Below, piece by piece: positions 1-7,243 of a DNA stretch of 64,000 nucleotides. The stretch's first letter is position 1. Each line of letters starts with the position of its first letter. Source of the DNA: a virus; IMG/VR virus record IMGVR_UViG_3300027741_000030, positions 1 to 64,000 of that record; one strand, 5' to 3'. Both the position numbers and the translations under genes were made by a program. Under the pieces are notes generated by a model. It saw only the letters and a list, made by a program, of their open reading frames with translations, was not told the origin of the DNA and did not search any database.

Positions 1-871
1 TGAGCCACCTGCGGTTGAGCCACCTGCGGTTGAGCCACCTGCGGTTGAGCCACCTGCGGTTGAGCCACCTGCGGTTGAGCCACCTGCGGTTGAGCCAGAG
101 GCGGGATCAACAGAAGATGTAAACAATACTGTTGATAATGCATTAGCAGATGGAAAATTAGACAGTACAGAAGTTGCAGATATTGCAGATGCAATGGCAG
201 CAGATGGAGAAATTGATGCAAAAGAAACTGATCAATTAATTGATGCATTGGCAGCAGATGGCAAAGTTTCAGTAGCAGACCAAGAGGCAGTGTTAAAAGC
301 ACTTGCGTCAGATGGAGAAGTTTCAAAAGAAGATGTTGCAGCAATTGTTGCATTAGCTAATTCAGATGGCAAATTATCTCAGGCAGAAAAAGAAATTGTT
401 GCTGATGCACTAATTCAATCAGTTGCACCAGGTGAAAATCTAACTAAAGAACAGGTAGCCGAGGCTGGAATTAAATTAACAGATTTACCACCAGATACAC
501 CAGTAGATGTTCGTACATCTGAAAATGGTGAAGCAGTTGTTATTACAGCAGAAGTTGCTGTACAAGTAGAATTGATATCAAATCCAGCAGCATTTGCAGC
601 AGAATTATTTAATAACCCAGGAGCAGCATTAGAAGCACTTGGCAGTATTGGTGCGGATATGACAGAAGGAGAAAGAGAAGAAGCAACAAAAATGGTTGTG
701 GCTACAGTCGTAGCAACAGGAGCAGCATTAAATGCTGTTGGCGCCGTAGCAGGCGCATCTACTGGAGGATCTACAGGAGGCTCTCGCTCAGGCGGGGGTA
801 ACTCAGGTGGTTCAGGTGGAGGAGGAGCCTCTGGTGACTCCAAAGGAATGAGGAGAAGAAAGAATGATTAA
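1..871 (+). CDS. Virion-type protein with EPPAV and Ala-Asp-Gly repeats (5' partial)
   Basis: The reading frame is already open at base 2, so the N-terminus lies outside the window. It begins with six identical Glu-Pro-Pro-Ala-Val pentapeptides. About five degenerate 18-20 residue repeats follow, each with an Ala-(Ala/Ser)-Asp-Gly-(Lys/Glu) turn and a helix (roughly bases 120-420), resembling TerB- or EF-hand-like helical repeats. A less repetitive domain and a hydrophobic Ala/Val segment (about 680-760) come next, then a Gly/Ser-rich linker and a basic tail. It overlaps the next gene by 8 bp. This make-up suits a phage tail or appendage protein, but no family was recognised with certainty. 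Confidence 0.75.
   Translation, partial: EPPAVEPPAVEPPAVEPPAVEPPAVEPPAVEPEAGSTEDVNNTVDNALADGKLDSTEVADIADAMAADGEIDAKETDQLIDALAADGKVSVADQEAVLKALASDGEVSKEDVAAIVALANSDGKLSQAEKEIVADALIQSVAPGENLTKEQVAEAGIKLTDLPPDTPVDVRTSENGEAVVITAEVAVQVELISNPAAFAAELFNNPGAALEALGSIGADMTEGEREEATKMVVATVVATGAALNAVGAVAGASTGGSTGGSRSGGGNSGGSGGGGASGDSKGMRRRKND
2..91 (+). repeat. Six perfect 15-bp tandem repeats encoding EPPAV
   Basis: The 15-mer gagccacctgcggtt occurs six times head to tail with no mismatch, in frame with the partial gene. It is much richer in GC than its surroundings. The array may extend to the left of the window. Confidence 0.95.
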
Positions 872-1043
872 CTATATCAAAAAAGTAATTCAAGATATGA
901 TCGATCAGCTTTGGACCCTATTAGGAATGTTTATAGCGTGGGTTGTTTTAGACGGAAGTGCAAAAACAATCGTTGGATATGCAATTATTTGTACATTAAT
1001 TGCATGGGCTATAACCTATCCAATCAGAAATAGAGAGGACTAA
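864..1043 (+). CDS. Small two-helix membrane protein, holin-like
   Basis: A 59-residue protein with two predicted membrane segments (about residues 18-29 and 38-51), separated by a short polar turn and followed by a basic C-terminus. Its ATG overlaps the stop region of the preceding gene by 8 bp and another small membrane protein follows 2 bp later, so the two are probably co-translated. Size and topology fit small phage holins or other envelope proteins, but no diagnostic motif was seen. Confidence 0.6.
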   Translation: MINYIKKVIQDMIDQLWTLLGMFIAWVVLDGSAKTIVGYAIICTLIAWAITYPIRNRED

Positions 1044-1045
1044 TA

Positions 1046-1336
1046 ATGGCTAAAGCATATATTGAAGAGCCAACACAGGTAGGATCAGGAGCAATTGCAA
1101 ACATCAATAATATTCTAGCTAGAATTATTGCTGTATTTGCAGCATCAGGATTGTCTGTAATTGGAGCAGGAGCAATTGTAGGAATTGAAACTTATAAAGC
1201 AGTTATATTGGCTGGAACTCTAGGAGTTGCTACAGTAGTTGAAAAGCTTGCTCGTGGATTCCTAGATGACGGTAAATTAACTGTATCAGAAATCAATTCA
1301 GCATTTTCGGCAGTAGATAAAAAATCTAGCAAATAA
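1046..1336 (+). CDS. Hydrophobic protein, possible holin
   Basis: A 96-residue protein whose centre (about residues 25-66) is Ala/Gly/Val/Ile-rich and long enough for two membrane passes. A hydrophilic tail holds DDGKLTVSEI, which echoes the Asp-Gly-Lys-x-x-x-x-Glu turns of the first gene and of the holin-like protein at 40216. A membrane/lysis role is inferred from composition and position only. Confidence 0.55.
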   Translation: MAKAYIEEPTQVGSGAIANINNILARIIAVFAASGLSVIGAGAIVGIETYKAVILAGTLGVATVVEKLARGFLDDGKLTVSEINSAFSAVDKKSSK

Positions 1337-1351
1337 TGATATAATTATCTT

Positions 1352-1495
1352 ATGAATAAATATCGCATTAAATTAGATGTAGAGGTAGAAGTAGAAGCCT
1401 TTAATACAGAAGATGCATCAGAATATATTCATGATATTTTTAATATAGATGACGAAATTAAAAAAGTTAATATCGTTAAAATAACAAATAAATAG
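1352..1495 (+). CDS. Acidic 47-residue protein, unknown
   Basis: ATG to TAG encodes a charged peptide starting MNKYRIKLDVEVEVEAF. The -10 TATAAT (1340-1345) lies exactly 6 nt before the ATG, implying a leaderless mRNA. The alternating pattern near the start suggests a beta strand followed by a helix. Function unknown. Confidence 0.6.
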   Translation: MNKYRIKLDVEVEVEAFNTEDASEYIHDIFNIDDEIKKVNIVKITNK

Positions 1496-1498
1496 TCG

Positions 1499-1528
1499 TT
1501 GACAAAGCCGCTGTTTTCCGTGTATACT
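1499..1528 (+). promoter_or_regulatory. Consensus promoter of the tRNA genes
   Basis: TTGACA at 1499-1504 and an extended -10 (TG then TATACT, 1523-1528) are separated by 18 nt. tRNA-Asn begins about 28 nt downstream of the -10. Confidence 0.8.
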
Positions 1529-1556
1529 TACATAATACAGCGGTTTTGTGCATATT

Positions 1557-1627
1557 GGTCCATAGCTCAGTTGGTAGAGCGCCAAACTGTTAATTTGGAT
1601 GTCCCAGGATCGAGACCTGGTGGACCA
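1557..1627 (+). tRNA. tRNA-Asn(GTT)
   Basis: A cloverleaf is visible: acceptor GGTCCAT/GTGGACC, D arm with AGCTCAGTTGGTAGAGC, anticodon stem CCAAA/TTTGG around loop CTGTTAA (anticodon GTT), and T arm CCAGG/CCTGG. CCA is not encoded. Confidence 0.92.
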
Positions 1628-1633
1628 GCATAT

Positions 1634-1715
1634 GCCCGAATGGTGGAATCGGTATACACGACAGACTTAAAATTTGTTGCTTCACAGCATGTCGGTTCAA
1701 GTCCGACTTCGGGTA
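1634..1715 (+). tRNA. tRNA-Leu(TAA)
   Basis: A class II tRNA: acceptor GCCCGAA/TTCGGGT, anticodon stem ACAGA/TTTGT around loop CTTAAAA (anticodon TAA), a long variable arm (TGCT/AGCA) and T loop GTTCAAGTC. It reads UUA, a common Leu codon in this AT-rich genome. Confidence 0.92.
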
Positions 1716-1730
1716 CTAGAAAAGGTCAAA

Positions 1731-1964
1731 GTGTTAAATTTAACAGAAAAAGGAGTTGAAGTCTTTATTAAAAGATTTCAATCAAAAATTCAAGAATCAT
1801 TTTGGAACAACTATGATCTTGTAATTTGGAAAAAAGATAATGGCGGCTATACTGATACAAAAGGTATGTATAGAAAAGATGCTTGGGGTAAGTCAGAAAA
1901 AATTTCTGTCGACCAAAAAGGAATCTGGAAGTTGCCAAAAAAATATGTCAAGTATTTTAAATAG
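1731..1964 (+). CDS. Small basic protein upstream of WhiB, unknown
   Basis: A 77-residue protein. The GTG at 1731, preceded by AAAAGG with good spacing, is preferred because the upstream ATG lies inside tRNA-Leu. It is rich in Lys, Trp and Tyr (for example VIWKKDNGGY) and has no recognised domain. Its end overlaps the WhiB start by 20 bp, implying coupled translation. Confidence 0.6.
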   Translation: MLNLTEKGVEVFIKRFQSKIQESFWNNYDLVIWKKDNGGYTDTKGMYRKDAWGKSEKISVDQKGIWKLPKKYVKYFK

Positions 1965-2256
1965 TTTAGGTATAGAAAAAGATAATGTAAAGTGGTGGGA
2001 TCTAGCACTATGTCACGGCATGGATACTGATTTATTTTTTGATAAATATGAGTCTGATATAAATATAGCAAAAAGCATTGATGAAGCTTGTTTATCTTGT
2101 CCAGTGATAAAGTTGTGCTATGACAGTGGTGTAGAAAATTCAGATTATGGAGTTTGGGGTGGAGTTTATTTAGCTTCTGGAGACATAGATAAGTCAAGAA
2201 ATGCACATAAAACAAAAGATGTCTGGAAAAGAATAAAAGAGCAACATGTTTATTGA
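1945..2256 (+). CDS. WhiB-family transcription factor
   Basis: A 103-residue protein with the WhiB signature: four cysteines (C23, C49, C52, C58; pattern C-x25-C-x2-C-x5-C) that would ligate a 4Fe-4S cluster, then the GVWGG turn at residues 69-73 and a basic C-terminus. WhiB proteins are confined to actinobacteria and their phages, which makes this the best host clue in the window. They bind the primary sigma factor and alter promoter choice. The ATG at 1945 was chosen because upstream codons overlap the previous gene. A role in redirecting host transcription or in superinfection control is inference. Confidence 0.92.
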   Translation: MSSILNSLGIEKDNVKWWDLALCHGMDTDLFFDKYESDINIAKSIDEACLSCPVIKLCYDSGVENSDYGVWGGVYLASGDIDKSRNAHKTKDVWKRIKEQHVY

Positions 2257-2566
2257 TAAAAATAAAGATCATTTTAAATATGGAATTAATGAATGGACAG
2301 GTGAACCAAATAAGCCAGTTTTTTATAATAAAGATATGGCTAAAAAAATAAGAGAGATCAAAAAACCAACACCAACACTTGAAATGGATATAGTAAAATA
2401 TCCAGAATTTTTAGCAATTAGATTATATGAAAATAATTTTGCACAGTACGATGGCTCAATGAGAGTTAGAGTTATAGAGTATGTAGAAATGGTAAAAAAT
2501 ATATTGGAATCATATGGAGTAAGAGTTGAACTTGAAGGAAAACCAGGAGGAAAAAACCATGGATAA
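2246..2566 (+). CDS. Hypothetical protein, 106 residues
   Basis: It starts inside the last codons of whiB. The middle is Lys/Pro-rich and the C-terminal half (about residues 58-98) looks helical. No motif was recognised. Tight overlap with whiB and the following zinc-ribbon gene suggests one operon. Confidence 0.6.
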   Translation: MFIDKNKDHFKYGINEWTGEPNKPVFYNKDMAKKIREIKKPTPTLEMDIVKYPEFLAIRLYENNFAQYDGSMRVRVIEYVEMVKNILESYGVRVELEGKPGGKNHG

Positions 2567-2795
2567 GGTCTTATGCTATTCATGCAACAAAAGCAAAAAT
2601 CAACTTGAAGCAAAAAAATCTAGTTTACTTGCAGTTAACCTACTGCTTTGCCAAACATGCACAGATAATAAGTTTGAGCCAAGATGGATAATAATTCTTG
2701 CTGGAAGACAATATGGACCTGAGCATGTTAAAGAGCATATAGCAAAAAAGAGATATGTGGGAACAGATATAACTGCTTCTGAATTACTAATTTAA
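2559..2795 (+). CDS. Small zinc-ribbon protein
   Basis: A 78-residue protein. The ATG at 2559 follows a perfect AGGAGG at 2545-2550. Two CxxC pairs (CYSC near residue 6 and CQTC near residue 33) form a probable treble-clef or zinc ribbon, followed by an aromatic segment. Small CxxC proteins recur in this genome; the function of this one is unknown. Confidence 0.65.
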   Translation: MDKVLCYSCNKSKNQLEAKKSSLLAVNLLLCQTCTDNKFEPRWIIILAGRQYGPEHVKEHIAKKRYVGTDITASELLI

Positions 2796-2825
2796 TATAC
2801 ATATTACGGTATAATTATATTCATA

Positions 2826-3134
2826 ATGAAGATAAACTTATACCAGATACTAATAACTTTGGCTGCTTCAGGCATTAGCGGAATAGTCACAGCCCTATAT
2901 GCAGATCGTAAATCTAAAAAAGAAAGAGCTCAAATGGCAGCAGATAAAGCTCGTGACAATATGCTGCTTGAAATTAAAGATTTACAAATAAAGCTTTATC
3001 AATTAGAAAAAGATCTTTCTGAATGGAAAGAGAAATATTACGAGGCTATTCAAGAATTAATTAAAGTCAAGACTGAGCTTGAGAAAACAGTTATTAAGCT
3101 AAGTCATGCTGAAATTCATTTAAAAGAGGACTAG
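2826..3134 (+). CDS. Membrane-anchored coiled-coil protein
   Basis: A 102-residue protein with one N-terminal membrane segment (about residues 5-24), a basic stop-transfer sequence, and then about 70 residues of charged heptad-like coiled coil. The topology resembles phage inner-membrane spanins or Rz-type proteins, but it could be any membrane-tethered coiled coil. A -10 TATAAT (2810-2815) lies 10 nt before the ATG, so the leader is nearly absent. Confidence 0.6.
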   Translation: MKINLYQILITLAASGISGIVTALYADRKSKKERAQMAADKARDNMLLEIKDLQIKLYQLEKDLSEWKEKYYEAIQELIKVKTELEKTVIKLSHAEIHLKED

Positions 3135-3166
3135 CACTGCTAATTTTTATTTAGTATACTATAGAT

Positions 3167-3724
3167 ATGACATGTATAGTTGCTATTGCTCAAAATGGTG
3201 TTGTCTATATGGCTTCCGACCACGCTGCTTCTGATGATAAAACTGGATGGATTCTTTCAAGAAAAGAACCTAAAGTTTTTAAAGTTGGTCAATATGGAAT
3301 TGCATTTACAGATTCATTTCGCATGGGGCAAATTCTTCAATACTCTTGGATACCACCAAAATACACACCAACAAAAACGAATTCTGGATTAGATAAATTT
3401 ATGAGAACTAAATTTATTGATTCTGTAAAAGTTGCATTTAAAGATAATGGATATGGAACAATTGGGCAAAATTCAGAGGAAGACACTGGTGGAATTTTTA
3501 TAGTCGGTGTATGCGGTAGAATCTTTACTATAGATGAAGACTTTCATGTAGGAGAAAACATTGTAAACTACATGGCAGAAGGAAGTGGCGGAATGCTAGC
3601 ATTAGGAGCATTACATGCAACAAAGAAGCAACAAAACCCAAAGGTGCGCTTAAAAGCTGCATTAGAAGCAGCAACTGAGTTTAATATGAGCGTAGCAGCA
3701 CCATATACATATATTCAAGTTTAG
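3167..3724 (+). CDS. Proteasome beta/HslV-like Ntn hydrolase
   Basis: A 185-residue protein beginning MTCIVAI. Removal of Met would expose Thr1, the nucleophile of proteasome-beta and HslV peptidases. Counting from that Thr, Asp falls at position 17 as in HslV, and Lys at 32 or 35 could serve as the catalytic lysine. The GSGG turn and following Ala-rich helix (about residues 139-152) match the fold. TATACT (3155-3160) sits 6 nt before the ATG, so the mRNA looks leaderless. No ATPase partner is nearby, so it may act alone or with host factors. The family is fairly secure; the substrate is unknown. Confidence 0.78.
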   Translation: MTCIVAIAQNGVVYMASDHAASDDKTGWILSRKEPKVFKVGQYGIAFTDSFRMGQILQYSWIPPKYTPTKTNSGLDKFMRTKFIDSVKVAFKDNGYGTIGQNSEEDTGGIFIVGVCGRIFTIDEDFHVGENIVNYMAEGSGGMLALGALHATKKQQNPKVRLKAALEAATEFNMSVAAPYTYIQV

Positions 3725-3738
3725 TGTATAATTGATAC

Positions 3739-4095
3739 ATGAAAACTATTGCATCTATCCTTATAGCTTTTGCCATCATTTCCTTTATTAGATGGTTTAG
3801 GTCTAGGTATAATGTTGGAATTTATTACATAAACAAGCTAGAAGAACTTGAAGAGCAATCACAAAAAAGACAATATCCTTTAAGCATAGCAGACCTAAGA
3901 CCAGAAAATTATGATCACGCTATAGATTTAAGAGGAACTCCAACACACTTGTGTCCTTGTGGATGTAACATATGGAATGTAAAAGTTATATTTGATCAAT
4001 TTGAAATAGCAACATATTTTCTTGATATGGAATGTGCCAACTGCGGAAGCATGGCAACAGCACCAACCCTACTAGATAGAGAGATAACAGAATGA
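3739..4095 (+). CDS. Membrane-anchored zinc-ribbon protein
   Basis: A 118-residue protein with an N-terminal membrane helix (about residues 4-18) followed by a cytoplasmic domain with two Cys clusters, CPCGC (near residue 73) and CANC (near residue 99), suggesting one zinc site. TATAAT (3727-3732) is exactly 6 nt upstream of the ATG (leaderless type). Its stop overlaps the next start (ATGA). Function unknown. Confidence 0.6.
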   Translation: MKTIASILIAFAIISFIRWFRSRYNVGIYYINKLEELEEQSQKRQYPLSIADLRPENYDHAIDLRGTPTHLCPCGCNIWNVKVIFDQFEIATYFLDMECANCGSMATAPTLLDREITE

Positions 4096-4271
4096 GAAGA
4101 TCAGAAAGATTAAGACAGCTTGAATTAGCTGTTGTTAGAATGGAAATGCATATTGAATTTCTTACATTAAGTATATCTAATTTGTTAGAGAATCAAGGAA
4201 TGGCTCCAACAAACCCTGTAGAATCGCTAGACAGCGGAAAATGGTACAAAACACCCACTGAAACCCCTTGA
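4092..4271 (+). CDS. Small helical protein, unknown
   Basis: A 59-residue protein whose ATG overlaps the previous stop. The first 35 residues form an amphipathic basic helix and the tail is Pro/Thr-rich. The last bases (CCTTGACA) double as the -35 of the subtilase promoter. Confidence 0.6.
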   Translation: MRRSERLRQLELAVVRMEMHIEFLTLSISNLLENQGMAPTNPVESLDSGKWYKTPTETP

Positions 4272-4295
4272 CATCCTGCTATTATTTAGTAGAAT
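4268..4295 (+). promoter_or_regulatory. Promoter of the subtilase gene, leaderless type
   Basis: TTGACA (4268-4273), a 16-nt spacer and TAGAAT (4290-4295). The ATG at 4302 begins 6 nt after the -10, where transcription is expected to start. Confidence 0.78.
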
Positions 4296-4301
4296 TAAGC
4301 A

Positions 4302-5414
4302 ATGAATAAAAAATTAATAGCTGCGTTAATCGCAATCACACTAGCAGTACCTACAACCGCTCAAGCAGCGGGACTGAAGAATCGTACAGATTCTACACCA
4401 ACTATTGCAATTCTTGATACAGGAATTGATACATCTCTTCCAGCGTTTAAGGGAAAAATTGTTCAAGAGGTTTGTATTCTAGAATGGACAACATGCCCTA
4501 ACGGTAAATCATTTATGGAGGGCACTGGTGCGGCCTCTATGCCATCAAATTTAATTTCTCAAAACGGATTTGATCATGGAACTCTTATGACATCTGTATT
4601 TTTGCAAACAAATCCAAATGCTAATATTGTTTTTATTAAAATTATTGGAAACACAGCAACTGGTTTGCGACAAAATGCTGGAGAAGCATCAGTATACAAC
4701 GCACTTAATTGGGTAAAATCAAACGCATTGAAATATAATATTCAAGCGGTTAGTATGTCACAAGGACATCACACTTTGGGAGCAGCAGGAACAGATTACT
4801 GTCCAAAAACTCCAATTACTGAGCAGGCAGTCAAAGACTTGATGTCTATGCAAATACCAGTATTTTTTCCATCTGGAAATGGTCGTGACTACACCCGCAT
4901 TGATTGGCCCGCATGTTTAGACGTATCTGTTTCTGTTGGATATGTAGATCAACAAAATGAAATTTCTGCTTCAAGTAATAACGATTCTTCAAAGCTAGAT
5001 TTTTTTGCGCCAGGCTTCTTTTCAGTTGCTGGCCCAGGAAATGTTTTAAAGAATATTTCAGGTTCATCTGCAGCAATTCAAGTGGCAGCAGGACAGTGGT
5101 TAAAGCTAAAAACAGCAAAGCCAACATACTCCTATGATCAAATTTTTACTGCAATTAAGTCTACAGCATCAAGTACAGTTGGAAGACAGGGAACATTTAA
5201 TAATCTAATTAATATCAATGCTGCTTTGTCTTACGCACCACAACAGGCTGGGCCAAGTCAGCAAGAGCTTGCTGCACAAGCAAAAGCAAAAATAAAAGCA
5301 GAAGTTGATGCAGCAATTGCAGCAGCAGAAGCTCAATATCAGATTGAATTAAAAGCTGCACAAGATAAGCTTGCTGCAACTAAAGCACAATGGCTGGCAA
5401 AACTTAATGGCTGA
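4302..5414 (+). CDS. Secreted subtilisin-like serine protease
   Basis: A 370-residue S8 family protease. The N-terminus is a signal peptide with likely cleavage after AQA (residue 22). Catalytic residues are visible: Asp39 in ILDTGID, His92 in FDHGT, the oxyanion Asn193 in SGNG and Ser256 in GSSAA. Residues 315-370 form an Ala/Lys/Glu-rich coiled coil, possibly for wall attachment or multimerisation. Prodomains are usual in secreted subtilases, but none is obvious here. A secreted protease carried by a phage could process host surface or virion proteins (inference). It is followed by small cytoplasmic genes with an 8-bp overlap. Confidence 0.9.
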   Translation: MNKKLIAALIAITLAVPTTAQAAGLKNRTDSTPTIAILDTGIDTSLPAFKGKIVQEVCILEWTTCPNGKSFMEGTGAASMPSNLISQNGFDHGTLMTSVFLQTNPNANIVFIKIIGNTATGLRQNAGEASVYNALNWVKSNALKYNIQAVSMSQGHHTLGAAGTDYCPKTPITEQAVKDLMSMQIPVFFPSGNGRDYTRIDWPACLDVSVSVGYVDQQNEISASSNNDSSKLDFFAPGFFSVAGPGNVLKNISGSSAAIQVAAGQWLKLKTAKPTYSYDQIFTAIKSTASSTVGRQGTFNNLININAALSYAPQQAGPSQQELAAQAKAKIKAEVDAAIAAAEAQYQIELKAAQDKLAATKAQWLAKLNG

Positions 5415-5613
5415 ACAAACAGTTCTTGAAGGAATCATAGAAGATGTAGCAACAGAACTATATAATAAATGGTCTGCTGCTCTTCCAGAAGACGAGAGAA
5501 ACCAACAAGCATTTAGCGCAATGTCAAAAAATGCACATGAAACAACTTTATTTGTAATTCAAAACTTTATGAATAAATTTAATGATGCAGCGGAACAGCT
5601 AAAGGGAGAGTAA
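5407..5613 (+). CDS. Small acidic helical protein, unknown
   Basis: A 68-residue protein with start ATG 5407 inside the end of the subtilase gene. It is predicted mostly alpha-helical and acidic, with no motif. It is followed directly by thioredoxin, whose ribosome site AAGGGAGAG lies in its last codons. Confidence 0.6.
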   Translation: MAEQTVLEGIIEDVATELYNKWSAALPEDERNQQAFSAMSKNAHETTLFVIQNFMNKFNDAAEQLKGE

Positions 5614-5614
5614 G

Positions 5615-5917
5615 TTGATAGTTACAGATGAAAGTTTTGATAGGGTTTTAGATGCACACAATTTAATACTCATTGACTTTTGGGCGCCATGGTGCGGACC
5701 GTGCAAAAAAATATCTCCAATCTTAGATGAGATATCAAATGAGCGTGGTTTATGGGTCGGAAAATTAAATGTTGATGAAAATCCAATCAAATCAGACGAA
5801 TACTCTGTAATTTCTATACCAACTATGATACTATTCAAGTCTGGCGACCCAGTAAAAACAATTGTTGGGGCTAAGCCTAAGCATGTTATATTAGAAGAGC
5901 TATCAGAATGGATCTAG
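5615..5917 (+). CDS. Thioredoxin
   Basis: A 100-residue protein starting at TTG 5615, supported by AAGGGAGAG just upstream. It has the canonical active site WCGPC (C27 and C30) and the cis-proline loop SIPT (P69), so it should be a functional disulfide reductase. A phage thioredoxin could supply electrons to ribonucleotide reductase (class II enzyme at 38215), the glutathione peroxidase (13289) or sulfur metabolism; which is unknown. Confidence 0.93.
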   Translation: MIVTDESFDRVLDAHNLILIDFWAPWCGPCKKISPILDEISNERGLWVGKLNVDENPIKSDEYSVISIPTMILFKSGDPVKTIVGAKPKHVILEELSEWI

Positions 5918-6102
5918 AGCAAATAAATGCAGATCATTTAGAGTTTGAAATATGGCTTGCAAATGGTTATGATAGAGGTTGGGTGTCGGATGTATTTTGC
6001 AATACACATGAAGGCCCTCCCTTAACAGAAGAAGAATCACAAGAGTGGGATGAAGGTGGAGATCCATGTTCTTTTCACGTAAAGATAAATGCACTACACT
6101 AA
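5908..6102 (+). CDS. Small acidic protein with Cys/His residues
   Basis: A 64-residue protein overlapping thioredoxin by 10 bp. It contains the segments VFCNTHEGPP and WDEGGDPC, a pattern I associate with short conserved actinophage proteins and possibly metal-binding (two Cys, several His). Function unknown. Confidence 0.65.
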   Translation: MDLEQINADHLEFEIWLANGYDRGWVSDVFCNTHEGPPLTEEESQEWDEGGDPCSFHVKINALH

Positions 6103-6105
6103 TTT

Positions 6106-6127
6106 TCTGATTCGTTCAAGAATCAGA
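6106..6127 (+). promoter_or_regulatory. Perfect 8-bp hairpin before the surface-protein gene
   Basis: TCTGATTC and GAATCAGA are separated by 6 nt. No T tract follows, so it is more likely a 5'-leader structure or mRNA stabiliser than a terminator. The AAGGAG ribosome site of the next gene begins about 9 nt later. Confidence 0.55.
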
Positions 6128-6141
6128 TTGAAATAAGGAGA

Positions 6142-7161
6142 ATGATGAATTCATTTAAGAAAGTATCGCTAATCATCGCTGCAGCCCTGACTAGCACAAT
6201 GCTTGTATCAACCGCAGCAAATGCGGCAACCACAACTTTAACAGTTGCTGGTTCTGCAGCAACAGGTGGTACGGTAGCAACAGCTCCAGTAGCACTACCA
6301 GTACCAGCAGACAATAGCGTAGATGCAGCAGATGCATTAAAGATTGCTGTAACATCTGTAGATACAGGAACAGCAGTATCAGCAGTTGCAACAAATGCAA
6401 CTATTGTTCCAGCACTAGCAACAGCAAGTGCACCAGTAACCGCTTCAAGCGGATCATCTGCTCTAACAATTAATGTTGGAACAGGAACAACAGCAGAGTT
6501 TTATGTATATACTAAAACTACTACAATAGGAACAGTATCAGTTACTGTTGGTGGAAACACAACCACATACTATGTACAAGGTACCGCAGGTGCTTTGAAC
6601 TCAATCGCTTTAACTGCACCAGCATCTGGAGCAGCAGGCACAACAGCAACACTTAAGGTCTCAGGATACGATGTATTTGGAAATCTAAAGGGTGGAGCAA
6701 CAATTAATACTTTAGTAAGCTCAAATGGTGCAGCAACTGCAACAGCGCTTACAACAGATACAGCAACAGCAACTCTTGGAACAAAAGAGCAGACAGTAAC
6801 ACTTCCTGCTTCAGGTTCAGTTGTTGTTACAGCATACGCAACAGTAGCAACAGCCGTAACAGGTCTTGCAGCACCAGTTGGTTCTGTAGTTGCAACAGTA
6901 GCAGTTCGTGATCTTGCAGGAGAACTTGCAGCAAAGAACGCAGAACTAGCAACAGCTAACGCAGCACTTGCAGCAGAAAAAGCTGGACGTGCAGCAGACA
7001 AGGTTGCATCAGATAAAGCACTTGCCGATGCAAAGGCAGCAACAGTAACTGCAACAGCAGCAGCAGATCTTGCTAAGGCTACTTATATTGCAGAGTACAA
7101 TGCTCTTGCTAAAAAGTGGAACGCAAAGAATCCAAAGGCTAAGGTTGCACTAAAGAAGTAA
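6142..7161 (+). CDS. Secreted Ala/Thr-rich surface-type protein
   Basis: A 339-residue protein with a clear signal peptide (cleavage near residue 29, AANA). A low-complexity Ala/Thr/Val beta-rich region (about 30-245) follows, with Ig-like patterns such as LKVSGYDVFGNLKG. A C-terminal Ala-rich coiled coil (about 255-325) and a basic end KNPKAKVALKK complete it. It resembles actinobacterial S-layer or surface proteins more than virion parts. A strong AAGGAG site precedes the two adjacent ATGs. It may decorate or shield the host surface (inference). Codon use is strongly biased to GCA/ACA, suggesting high expression. Confidence 0.75.
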   Translation: MMNSFKKVSLIIAAALTSTMLVSTAANAATTTLTVAGSAATGGTVATAPVALPVPADNSVDAADALKIAVTSVDTGTAVSAVATNATIVPALATASAPVTASSGSSALTINVGTGTTAEFYVYTKTTTIGTVSVTVGGNTTTYYVQGTAGALNSIALTAPASGAAGTTATLKVSGYDVFGNLKGGATINTLVSSNGAATATALTTDTATATLGTKEQTVTLPASGSVVVTAYATVATAVTGLAAPVGSVVATVAVRDLAGELAAKNAELATANAALAAEKAGRAADKVASDKALADAKAATVTATAAADLAKATYIAEYNALAKKWNAKNPKAKVALKK

Positions 7162-7171
7162 TTCTTTAAAT

Positions 7172-7203
7172 TAAAGGGGCGGGGCTTAGGCCTTGCCCCT
7201 TTA
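7172..7203 (+). terminator. Intrinsic terminator after the surface-protein gene
   Basis: TAAAGGGGC pairs with GCCCCTTTA across a 14-nt loop. The U tract is short, so efficiency is uncertain. Confidence 0.7.
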
Positions 7204-7243
7204 GTATTTAAATGATAAAATTGTTATTAAACAAAGGACAATA

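Noticed and set aside
1-91. Possible CRISPR array
   Set aside because: The repeats are contiguous, without spacers, and in frame with a gene.
415-843. Pro/Ala-rich minus-strand ORF
   Set aside because: A shadow of the repeat gene on the other strand, without start signals.
1499-1759. ORF across the tRNA-Asn and tRNA-Leu genes
   Set aside because: It lies over two clear cloverleaves and a promoter.
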